DNA from: Gammaproteobacteria bacterium
GTDB lineage: Bacteria; Pseudomonadota; Gammaproteobacteria; Immundisolibacterales; Immundisolibacteraceae
NCBI GenBank assembly: GCA_003645395.1
Contig: QNFC01000101.1
Location: 1 to 6,557, forward strand
Direction: 5' to 3'
Length of the DNA stretch: 6,557 nucleotides
Positions 1 through 5,738 of this stretch are shown one piece after another. The stretch's first letter is position 1. Each line of letters opens with the position of its first letter. Below the pieces are notes generated by a model. That model was not told the origin of the DNA and ran no database searches. It saw only the letters and a list, made by a program, of their open reading frames with translations. The position numbers and the translations under genes are program-made.

Positions 1-352
1 AGCCCACGCTGGCCACGACCATGGCGAACATCACCACCACGATATAGAACCGCATCTGGAAGAAGCGCGCAAACGAGTTGCGCTAGGGCTCCTGCTATCT
101 GAAATTGTTAGCGTTCATGACCTGAAAGCTGACGCAGACAAGGTTCGTGCAAATATTGATCGAATGGCCGAACAGTTCGGCGCGGATCAGAAAGAAGATT
201 TCGTCAACTGGTATTACTCCCAGCCCGAACGACTGACAGAAATTGAAAACTCCGTGCTCGAGAACGAGATCGTCGACTGGATCTTCAACCAGGCTATCGT
301 GGAAGAACAGGAAAGCGACTTTGACACAGCGATGAACCCAGGCAGCAACTAA
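1..352 (+). CDS. tig: Trigger factor, C-terminal part (partial, 5' end outside window)
   Basis: Trigger factor is the ribosome-bound chaperone and prolyl isomerase that meets nascent chains at the exit tunnel in the cytoplasm. Only the last 116 codons are present; the first full codon is at base 2 and the stop is TAA at 350-352. The fragment belongs to the alpha-helical C-terminal chaperone domain. It carries the family pattern EARKRVALGLLLSEIV, then a segment like 'DLKAD..KV...I..MA', then WYYSQPERLTEIENSVLENEIVD (split here as WYYSQPERL and TEIENSVLENEIVD), and ends in a short variable tail. The ribosome-binding and PPIase domains lie upstream of the window. Unusual: the first 18 visible residues contain eight histidines, where relatives usually have an ordinary loop before this helix. 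The gene sits 47 bases upstream of clpP, the usual gammaproteobacterial arrangement. Identity is supported by both motif and synteny. Confidence 0.93.
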   Translation, partial: AHAGHDHGEHHHHDIEPHLEEARKRVALGLLLSEIVSVHDLKADADKVRANIDRMAEQFGADQKEDFVNWYYSQPERLTEIENSVLENEIVDWIFNQAIVEEQESDFDTAMNPGSN

Positions 353-399
353 ATCCCGAATAGCTACTCTGCTGATACTTGCGTAAGGAATCCAAACAG

Positions 400-1029
400 A
401 TGACGTTTTTAGACCCCTCCACCACATCACCGATTGTCAGCCAGGGGCTGGTACCGATGGTTGTTGAGCAGACGTCCCGTGGTGAGCGTGCCTACGATAT
501 CTATTCGCGCCTACTCAAAGAACGGGTTATTTTCCTGGTTGGCCCAGTGGAGGACCATGTTGCCAATCTGGTCGTCGCTCAGTTGCTCTTCCTTGAGTCA
601 GAAAATCCCGACAAAGACATTCATTTCTACATCAACTCCCCTGGGGGGTCGGTAACAGCCGGGTTGGCAATTTACGACACGATGCAGTTCATTAAACCGA
701 ACGTCAGCACCCTTTGTGTCGGCCAGGCCGCCAGCATGGGTGCGGTGTTATTAGCTGCCGGCGCCCCCGGTAAAAGGTATGCTTTACCGCATTCGCGGGT
801 AATGATTCACCAGCCGTTAGGCGGGTTCCAGGGCCAGGCTGCCGATTTTGAAATTCACGCAGCAGAAATTCTGAACGTCAGAGAACGGCTGAACACCATC
901 CTCGCAAAACATTGCAACCGTTCTCTCGATCAGCTAAAAAATGATACTGATCGGGACAACTGTATGAGTGCTGAAGAGTCTGTAGAGTATGGTTTGATTG
1001 ATGAAGTGCTTGCGAGTCGGAAAAGCTAA
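400..1029 (+). CDS. clpP: ATP-dependent Clp protease proteolytic subunit ClpP
   Basis: ClpP is the serine peptidase that forms the double-heptameric degradation chamber served by ClpX or ClpA in the cytoplasm. The protein has 209 residues, against 207 in E. coli. The catalytic triad is visible: Ser112 in GQAASMGA, His137 in RVMIHQPLGG and Asp186 in DTDRDN. The oxyanion-region motif INSPGG is at 78-83. By alignment with E. coli, a short propeptide is probably removed just before GLVPMV, around residue 15/16. The ATG at 400 is chosen because AAGGA (385-389) lies 10 bases upstream and the resulting N-terminus fits the family. An in-frame TTG at 379 would add seven residues but precedes this ribosome binding site. 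No convincing promoter is seen in the 47-base gap after tig, so read-through from tig or a promoter inside tig is likely. ClpX follows after 85 bases. Confidence 0.98.
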   Translation: MTFLDPSTTSPIVSQGLVPMVVEQTSRGERAYDIYSRLLKERVIFLVGPVEDHVANLVVAQLLFLESENPDKDIHFYINSPGGSVTAGLAIYDTMQFIKPNVSTLCVGQAASMGAVLLAAGAPGKRYALPHSRVMIHQPLGGFQGQAADFEIHAAEILNVRERLNTILAKHCNRSLDQLKNDTDRDNCMSAEESVEYGLIDEVLASRKS

Positions 1030-1054
1030 GGACAATATGCAAATCAAGCTACAC

Positions 1055-1074
1055 ACGGTTACGCCGATAACCGT
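1055..1074 (+). other. Stem-loop in the clpP-clpX gap
   Basis: A perfect 7-bp inverted repeat, ACGGTTA (1055-1061) and TAACCGT (1068-1074), is separated by six bases. No T-run follows, so it does not look like an intrinsic terminator. It could stabilise or direct processing of the clpP-clpX message, or be a DNA operator; the sequence alone cannot decide. Confidence 0.4.
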
Positions 1075-1114
1075 TCAGGCATTGATAATGAAAGTAACGA
1101 CAGGGCAATCCTAA

Positions 1115-2386
1115 ATGAGCGATGACAAAACCTCAGACGACGGCGAAAAACTGCTTTACTGCTCTTTTTGCGGGAAGAGCCAGCACGAAGTCCGTAAACT
1201 TATTGCCGGCCCATCGGTCTTTGTCTGCGACGAATGCGTTGAACTCTGCAACGACATCATCCGCGACGAAGTAGCTGATAGTGACGACCAGGAAAAACTC
1301 AGCGAGCTACCAACTCCCAGGGACATTTTTAACCACCTCGAAGAGTATGTAATTGGCCAACGAGAAGCCAAGCGTATTCTTTCTGTAGCTGTTTACAACC
1401 ACTATAAGCGCATTGAAGCCGGTGATACTGCTGATGGAATCGAACTAAGCAAAAGTAATATTTTGCTCATCGGCCCCACCGGTTCCGGTAAGACGCTCCT
1501 CGCTGAAACCATGGCAAGAATGCTCGACGTCCCCTTTACGATTGCCGACGCAACAACCCTCACCGAAGCCGGTTATGTCGGTGAAGATGTTGAAAATATC
1601 ATTCAAAAGCTTTTGCAAAAATGTGACTACGATGTCGATCGCGCCCAACGAGGCATTGTCTATATCGATGAAATTGACAAAGTTTCACGCAAATCCGACA
1701 ACCCATCGATTACTCGTGATGTATCGGGTGAAGGGGTGCAGCAAGCGCTGTTGAAGCTGATTGAGGGAACGATTGCATCAGTGCCACCCCAGGGTGGTCG
1801 CAAACACCCCCAGCAAGAGTTTTTGCAAGTTGACACCTCCGGCATCCTGTTTATTTGCGGCGGTGCATTTGACGGACTGGAGAAAATAATTCGTGACCGC
1901 CTGGAACAGGGCGGCATTGGCTTTTCTGCTGAGATTAAAACCAGTGAAGAGCAACAGAATCTTGGACAGGTATTGGCCGTATCAGAACCTCACGACCTGA
2001 TACGCTTCGGACTGATTCCGGAATTTGTTGGCCGCCTACCGGTCATTGCAACACTGCATGAACTTGACCGGGAATCTCTCATTCGAATTTTGACGGAACC
2101 GAAAAACGCGCTGACCAAGCAATATTTAAAATTATTCGAAATGGAAGGCGTGGATCTCGAATTCCGCCAGAAAGCGCTCGATGTAATCGCTGACAAGGCA
2201 CTGGATCGAAAAACCGGTGCCCGCGGACTAAGGTCTATCCTGGAGCACGCACTGCTGGACATCATGTTTGAATTACCCGATATGGAAAACTTGGAGAAGG
2301 TGGTCTTCGACGAAAACATCCTCGCCGAAAATAGCCAGCCAATCATGATCTATGCTGACCCACCACAAGAAGCCGTCGCCGACTAA
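1115..2386 (+). CDS. clpX: ATP-dependent Clp protease ATP-binding subunit ClpX
   Basis: ClpX is a hexameric AAA+ unfoldase that recognises tagged substrates (for example SsrA-tagged chains), unfolds them using ATP and feeds them to ClpP. The 423-residue length is typical. The N-terminal zinc-binding domain shows Cys16, Cys19, Cys38 and Cys41. Walker A GPTGSGKT is at 120-127, the pore-1 loop GYVG at 153-156 and Walker B IVYIDEID at 181-188, with Glu186 as catalytic base. The RKH substrate loop is at 229-231, the IGF loop that docks on ClpP at 268-270, the arginine finger Arg307 in PEFVGRLP, and sensor-2 Arg370 in GARGLR. All key elements are intact. The ATG at 1115 directly follows an in-frame TAA, so no upstream extension is possible. 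The ribosome binding site is weak: AGGG at 1102-1105, nine bases away. It is probably co-transcribed with clpP. Confidence 0.98.
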   Translation: MSDDKTSDDGEKLLYCSFCGKSQHEVRKLIAGPSVFVCDECVELCNDIIRDEVADSDDQEKLSELPTPRDIFNHLEEYVIGQREAKRILSVAVYNHYKRIEAGDTADGIELSKSNILLIGPTGSGKTLLAETMARMLDVPFTIADATTLTEAGYVGEDVENIIQKLLQKCDYDVDRAQRGIVYIDEIDKVSRKSDNPSITRDVSGEGVQQALLKLIEGTIASVPPQGGRKHPQQEFLQVDTSGILFICGGAFDGLEKIIRDRLEQGGIGFSAEIKTSEEQQNLGQVLAVSEPHDLIRFGLIPEFVGRLPVIATLHELDRESLIRILTEPKNALTKQYLKLFEMEGVDLEFRQKALDVIADKALDRKTGARGLRSILEHALLDIMFELPDMENLEKVVFDENILAENSQPIMIYADPPQEAVAD

Positions 2387-2423
2387 CCTGTCTATTTCCT
2401 CGGCCATTTATTAGTCGGGTGGG

Positions 2424-2451
2424 TTGAATCTGCCATTAGTTAGCCCAATCT
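2424..2451 (+). promoter_or_regulatory. Candidate sigma-32 (heat-shock) promoter of lon
   Basis: GGTTGAAT (TTGAA at 2424-2428) is followed after 14-15 bases by GCCCAATCT (CCCAATCT at 2444-2451). This resembles the sigma-32 pattern CTTGAA - 13 to 15 bases - CCCCATnT, and as I remember it the E. coli lon promoter also begins with GTTGAAT. The match in the -10 element is imperfect. Transcription would start near 2458, giving a leader of about 105 bases that contains both stem-loops described below. This is inferred from motif and position only. Confidence 0.45.
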
Positions 2452-2463
2452 GTTTGGATGGAG

Positions 2464-2492
2464 GTCTGAGTAAGCATTCCGGCTACTCAGAC
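2464..2492 (+). other. Stem-loop 1 in the lon leader
   Basis: A perfect 9-bp inverted repeat, GTCTGAGTA (2464-2472) and TACTCAGAC (2484-2492), encloses an 11-base loop. The bases after it (TGTTTGTC) are only mildly T-rich, so it is at best a weak terminator for clpX. If the upstream sigma-32-like promoter is real, this hairpin would lie almost at the 5' end of the lon transcript and could protect it. It could also be a protein-binding DNA site. Confidence 0.5.
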
Positions 2493-2503
2493 TGTTTGTC
2501 CAC

Positions 2504-2547
2504 TGCCCGGCTTAGCGTTTTTTATTCCCATCGCTTGCTACCGGGCA
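2504..2547 (+). other. Stem-loop 2 in the lon leader, just before the ribosome binding site
   Basis: TGCCCGG (2504-2510) pairs with CCGGGCA (2541-2547). The stem continues as TAGC (2513-2516) with GCTA (2537-2540) after a two-base bulge, giving 11 bp in total. The 18-base loop starts with a run of six T. The structure ends seven bases before the lon Shine-Dalgarno sequence at 2554-2558. It is a candidate leader structure affecting lon translation or stability; the Shine-Dalgarno bases themselves are not obviously paired. Confidence 0.45.
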
Positions 2548-2564
2548 AAATTTGAGGTCAACCT

Positions 2565-4970
2565 GTGAGCCAAGACCAGCCTCCACCAAGCAAAACAGCT
2601 GATTTACCCGCACTACCACTGCGCGACGTGGTGGTGTTTCCACACATGGTTATTCCACTGTTTGTTGGCCGACCGAAATCAATCGAAGCGCTACAGCGTG
2701 CTAACCAGGGCGATAAGCAAATATTACTTATCGCCCAAAAAGATCCCGGACTGGACCAACCTGATGAAAGCGACCTTTACCAGATAGGCACGCTAGCAAA
2801 CATTCTTCAACTATTGAAACTCCCGGACGGCACAGTCAAAGTGTTAGTAGAGGGCATAACGCGCGTCTCTATGGTCGAGTTTTCTGAAACCGACGAGTGC
2901 CTGGTGGCAACTGTCGAGACCTGCGACGAACAACCACCCGCGCAAAGCGATCAGGAACCGTTGATGCGCTCCCTGATTAACCAGTTCGAGCGCTATGTGC
3001 GCAATAGCGAGAAGGTGCCACCGGAAATTGTCAGCGCACTGAATACTATTGATGCCCCCGGACGGCTGGCAGATACCATCGCGTCGCACCTCTCTTTGCG
3101 ACTCCAACAAAAACAGGAGCTGCTGGAGACCCTGGATATTGGTGTCCGCCTGCAAGCGCTGATGCGTGAGATGGAAGCTGAAATTGACCTGATTAAGGTC
3201 GAGAAGCGAATGCGCTCGCAAGTAAAAAAGCAGATGGAGAAAGGCCAGCGCGAGTACTATCTCAACGAACAAATGAAGGCCATTCAGAAAGAGCTTGGCG
3301 ATCTTGACGAAGGTGGCAATGAACTCGATGAATTAGCCGATAAAATCGAAAAGGCCGGCATGCCCAAAGAGGCATTGCAGAAAACCCGTAGTGAATTCAA
3401 CAAATTAAAAATGATGGCGCCCATGGCTGCAGAAGCGACTGTGGTGCGTAATTACGTTGACTGGATGGTCTCTCTGCCATGGAAAAAGCAGTCCAGGGTC
3501 CGCTCAGACCTAGCTGAAGCGCGGGCAATATTGGATGCCGATCATTTTGGCCTTGAAAAAGTCAAAGAACGAATACTTGAATATCTCGCCGTACAGCAAC
3601 GGGTGAAGAAACTTAAAGGGCCAATTCTTTGCCTGGTCGGCCCGCCTGGGGTGGGTAAAACTTCTCTCGGACAATCAATCGCCAAAGCTACCCGTCGTAA
3701 ATTTTCGCGCATGTCATTAGGCGGAGTACGTGATGAGGCTGAAATTCGCGGCCATCGGCGCACTTACATTGGATCAATGCCTGGCAAGATTGTGCAAAAC
3801 CTGGCGAAGGTAGGTACTCGCAACCCGCTATTTATGCTTGATGAAATCGACAAAATGGCAATGGATTTTCGTGGGGATCCCGCATCGGCGCTGCTTGAAG
3901 TGCTCGACCCACAACAAAACCACACCTTTAACGACCATTACCTGGAAGTAGATTACGACCTTTCTCATGTGATGTTCATCGCCACTTCCAACACATTAAA
4001 TATACCCCCAGCACTGCTCGACCGCATGGAGGTAATCCACCTTTCTGGATACACCGAAGACGAAAAAATGGGTATCGCCAAAGAACACCTCCTTGGCAAG
4101 GTCATTAAAGATCATGGCCTGAAGACCAGTGAAATTCAGATCGCTGACACCGCCGTTCTCGAGATTATTCGCTGCTATACACGCGAGGCCGGAGTCCGGA
4201 ATCTTGAACGCGAGATAAATAAAATATGCCGTAAAGTCGTCAAGGAACTGACGGTCAACCCGGAGAAGAAAAAAGTATCCGTATCCGGCCGTAACCTGGA
4301 GAAATTTCTTGGCGTCCCGCGCTTCCGCTTTGGGCGAGCTGACGAGCAGGATCGCGTCGGCAACGTCACTGGCCTGGCGTGGACCGAGGTAGGTGGCGAA
4401 CTGCTTAGCATTGAGGCTGCGGTCTTGCCCGGCAAGGGCAATCTTGTATTAACCGGTAAGTTAGGTGACGTCATGCAGGAATCAATCAAAGCAGCGTTGA
4501 CCGTGGTGCGCAGTCGCGCCGCTTCGCTGGGTATATCTGCCGACTTTTACCAGAACCATGATTTCCATGTTCATGTTCCGGAAGGGGCAATTCCTAAAGA
4601 TGGGCCCAGTGCGGGAGTGGGCATGTGCACTGCCCTCGTCTCCGCGCTGACCAAAATAGAAGTATCGGCAACGGTAGCCATGACTGGCGAAATCACGCTG
4701 CGTGGCGAAGTCCTTCCCATTGGCGGGCTTAAGGAAAAATTGCTTGCCGCTCTACGCGGCGGTATCAAAACCGTGATTATTCCAGAGGAAAACCGGAAGG
4801 ATTTGTCCGAGATTCCAGACAATGTGAAGAAGAAATTAAAGATTGTGCCTGTACGCTGGGTCGAAGAGGCAATTGAGCTGGCATTGACTCGTTCACCTGA
4901 GCCGATTGAACCAGAAAAGAAACTCTCAGAAAAAGCTCAACAGAAAGAAAACTCATTACGGGCCCATTAG
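2565..4970 (+). CDS. lon: ATP-dependent serine protease Lon (LonA)
   Basis: Lon is a cytoplasmic hexameric AAA+ protease that degrades misfolded proteins and specific regulators. The protein has 801 residues, against 784 in E. coli. The N-terminal substrate-binding LON domain spans roughly 10-205, followed by a charged helical, coiled-coil-like part to about 290. The AAA+ domain has Walker A GPPGVGKT at 359-366, the pore tyrosine Tyr401 in YIGSMPG, and Walker B with Asp426 and Glu427 in FMLDEID. The C-terminal protease domain carries the Ser-Lys dyad: Ser682 in PKDGPSAG and Lys725 in GGLKEKL. The last 25 or so residues form a charged Glu/Lys-rich tail beyond the E. coli end. The start is GTG, supported by GAGGT at 2554-2558, six bases upstream. 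Lon has its own 178-base leader with a heat-shock-like promoter and an intrinsic terminator of its own, so it is probably a separate unit from clpPX. Confidence 0.98.
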   Translation: MSQDQPPPSKTADLPALPLRDVVVFPHMVIPLFVGRPKSIEALQRANQGDKQILLIAQKDPGLDQPDESDLYQIGTLANILQLLKLPDGTVKVLVEGITRVSMVEFSETDECLVATVETCDEQPPAQSDQEPLMRSLINQFERYVRNSEKVPPEIVSALNTIDAPGRLADTIASHLSLRLQQKQELLETLDIGVRLQALMREMEAEIDLIKVEKRMRSQVKKQMEKGQREYYLNEQMKAIQKELGDLDEGGNELDELADKIEKAGMPKEALQKTRSEFNKLKMMAPMAAEATVVRNYVDWMVSLPWKKQSRVRSDLAEARAILDADHFGLEKVKERILEYLAVQQRVKKLKGPILCLVGPPGVGKTSLGQSIAKATRRKFSRMSLGGVRDEAEIRGHRRTYIGSMPGKIVQNLAKVGTRNPLFMLDEIDKMAMDFRGDPASALLEVLDPQQNHTFNDHYLEVDYDLSHVMFIATSNTLNIPPALLDRMEVIHLSGYTEDEKMGIAKEHLLGKVIKDHGLKTSEIQIADTAVLEIIRCYTREAGVRNLEREINKICRKVVKELTVNPEKKKVSVSGRNLEKFLGVPRFRFGRADEQDRVGNVTGLAWTEVGGELLSIEAAVLPGKGNLVLTGKLGDVMQESIKAALTVVRSRAASLGISADFYQNHDFHVHVPEGAIPKDGPSAGVGMCTALVSALTKIEVSATVAMTGEITLRGEVLPIGGLKEKLLAALRGGIKTVIIPEENRKDLSEIPDNVKKKLKIVPVRWVEEAIELALTRSPEPIEPEKKLSEKAQQKENSLRAH

Positions 4971-4999
4971 CCTGTCATCTTGCCTTGACAGGCGTTTTT
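4970..4999 (+). terminator. Intrinsic terminator of lon
   Basis: A perfect 8-bp stem, GCCTGTCA (4970-4977) and TGACAGGC (4986-4993), with an 8-base loop, is followed by G and five T (4995-4999). The first stem base is the last base of the lon TAG stop codon, so the terminator abuts the gene. Its 3' arm also contains the -35 hexamer of the putative hupB promoter. Confidence 0.9.
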
Positions 5000-5014
5000 A
5001 GCCACTGGTATAAC
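4985..5014 (+). promoter_or_regulatory. Probable sigma-70 promoter of hupB
   Basis: A consensus -35 hexamer TTGACA (4985-4990) is followed after 18 bases by TATAAC (5009-5014). This -10 matches TATAAT in five of six bases and is preceded by TGG, giving an extended -10 (TGnTATAAC). Transcription would start near 5021, about 120 bases before the hupB start. The -35 lies inside the lon terminator stem. The motif match is strong, but there is no experimental support. Confidence 0.65.
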
Positions 5015-5038
5015 TCTACTTTCCGTAGCCTACATTTC

Positions 5039-5115
5039 GTCGTTAACCAGCATTCTGACGAATCAGTCAATTACGGGACTTCCATCAACAAGCACTAAAA
5101 TTCAGTCGTTAACCA
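5039..5115 (+). repeat. Pair of 11-bp direct repeats in the hupB leader
   Basis: GTCGTTAACCA occurs at 5039-5049 and again at 5105-5115, start-to-start distance 66 bases. Each copy contains the palindrome GTTAAC. Both lie downstream of the probable hupB promoter and upstream of the ribosome binding site. They could be paired protein-binding sites, or chance in an AT-rich leader. Confidence 0.4.
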
Positions 5116-5140
5116 ACCATTTTTTTCAGGGGAACTCATA

Positions 5141-5413
5141 GTGAACAAATCTGAACTTATCGACCTTATCGCTGCCGATGCCGATTTACCCAAAGCGGCC
5201 GCCGCTCGCGCCCTCGACTCGGCAATAAACGGCATTACCCAGACGCTAGGGAATGGCGACGCGGTAACCTTGGTGGGATTTGGCACCTTCTCCGTTGGCT
5301 CTCGTAGCGCACGTACTGGACGCAATCCACAAACCGGCGCAACAATTCAGATAAAAGCTTCGAAAACACCTAAGTTCAAAGCTGGCAAAGCGCTTAAGGA
5401 TGCCGTAAACTAG
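5141..5413 (+). CDS. hupB: DNA-binding protein HU-beta
   Basis: HU is a small dimeric nucleoid protein that bends DNA without sequence specificity and compacts the chromosome. The 90-residue length equals E. coli HU-beta, and the ends match closely (start MNKSELIDLI, end AGKALKDAVN). The family signature GFGTFSV is at 46-52, and the beta-arm motif RNPQTG at 61-66 contains Pro63, which inserts between base pairs. The start is GTG at 5141, supported by AGGGGA at 5128-5133, seven bases upstream. The gene is preceded by its own probable promoter and a leader of about 120 bases. It lies between lon and ppiD, its usual place in gammaproteobacteria. The stop codon is followed after only 10 bases by tRNA-Val with no terminator between, implying a shared transcript. 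Confidence 0.97.
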   Translation: MNKSELIDLIAADADLPKAAAARALDSAINGITQTLGNGDAVTLVGFGTFSVGSRSARTGRNPQTGATIQIKASKTPKFKAGKALKDAVN

Positions 5414-5423
5414 CCGGCCTTTC

Positions 5424-5499
5424 GGGTGCTTAGCTCAGCTGGTAGAGCGTCGCCTTTACACGGCGAATGTCGGGAGTTCGAGCCTCTCAGCACCCACCA
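5424..5499 (+). tRNA. tRNA-Val (anticodon UAC)
   Basis: A complete 76-base cloverleaf with encoded CCA. Acceptor GGGTGCT (5424-5430) pairs with AGCACCC (5489-5495), with discriminator A5496 and CCA at 5497-5499. The D stem is GCTC/GAGC. The anticodon stem is TCGCC/GGCGA with loop TTTACAC, placing TAC at 5457-5459. The T stem GGGAG/CTCTC has one G-T pair and the T loop is TTCGAGC. Anticodon UAC and discriminator A agree with valine identity. It lies 10 bases after hupB and 8 bases before tRNA-Asp. Confidence 0.98.
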
Positions 5500-5507
5500 G
5501 GAAATCC

Positions 5508-5584
5508 GGAGCGGTAGTTCAGCTGGTTAGAATACCGGCCTGTCACGCCGGGGGTCGCGGGTTCGAGTCCCGTCCGCTCCGCCA
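5508..5584 (+). tRNA. tRNA-Asp (anticodon GUC)
   Basis: A complete 77-base cloverleaf with encoded CCA, very close to the E. coli tRNA-Asp. Acceptor GGAGCGG (5508-5514) pairs with CCGCTCC (5574-5580), with discriminator G5581 and CCA at 5582-5584. The anticodon stem is CCGGC/GCCGG with loop CTGTCAC, placing GTC at 5542-5544. The T loop is GTTCGAGTCCC-like with a five-pair stem. It is the second member of the tRNA pair that follows hupB. Confidence 0.98.
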
Positions 5585-5638
5585 TTACCTGAAGGGCGAA
5601 AAGCCTGAAAGATTAAGTAAAGAAACGGTTTAAAAGAT

Positions 5639-5674
5639 AGGGGTGCACTCTTCAAGGGTCCACCCCTTTTCTTT
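5639..5674 (+). terminator. Intrinsic terminator after the tRNA pair
   Basis: AGGGGTG (5639-5645) pairs with CACCCCT (5661-5667). Inside, past a C-C mismatch, ACTC (5647-5650) pairs with GGGT (5656-5659) over a five-base loop. The stem runs into TTTT, then C, then TTT (5667-5674). It lies 54 bases after tRNA-Asp and most likely ends the hupB-tRNA-Val-tRNA-Asp transcript, separating it from the ppiD-like gene. Confidence 0.9.
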
Positions 5675-5738
5675 ACGTGTTAATTAACCCTTTCACTCTC
5701 TGCGATCTGGCCACCGCTACTATCAGGATCTAACTCCA

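Noticed and set aside
321..326. TTGACA near the end of tig as a -35 for clpP
   Set aside because: No acceptable -10 is found 16-19 bases downstream, and no sigma-32 -10 element is correctly spaced either.
379..399. Upstream TTG start adding seven residues to ClpP
   Set aside because: It lies before the AAGGA ribosome site that serves the ATG at 400, and the ATG start gives a normal ClpP N-terminus and length.
95..430. Antisense open frame across the tig-clpP junction
   Set aside because: It is the shadow of two real genes on the other strand and has no recognisable motif or ribosome binding site. Other long antisense frames inside clpX, lon, hupB and ppiD were rejected for the same reason.
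434..655. Overlapping + strand frame inside clpP
   Set aside because: It lies wholly within clpP in another frame; the ClpP reading is complete and conserved across it.
1084..1089. GATAAT as a -10 for an internal clpX promoter
   Set aside because: The hexamer is good, but no -35 is recognisable at 16-19 bases and there is no extended -10.
5036..5062. TTCGTC/GACGAA inverted repeat in the hupB leader
   Set aside because: The stem is only six pairs with a 15-base loop and has no supporting context.
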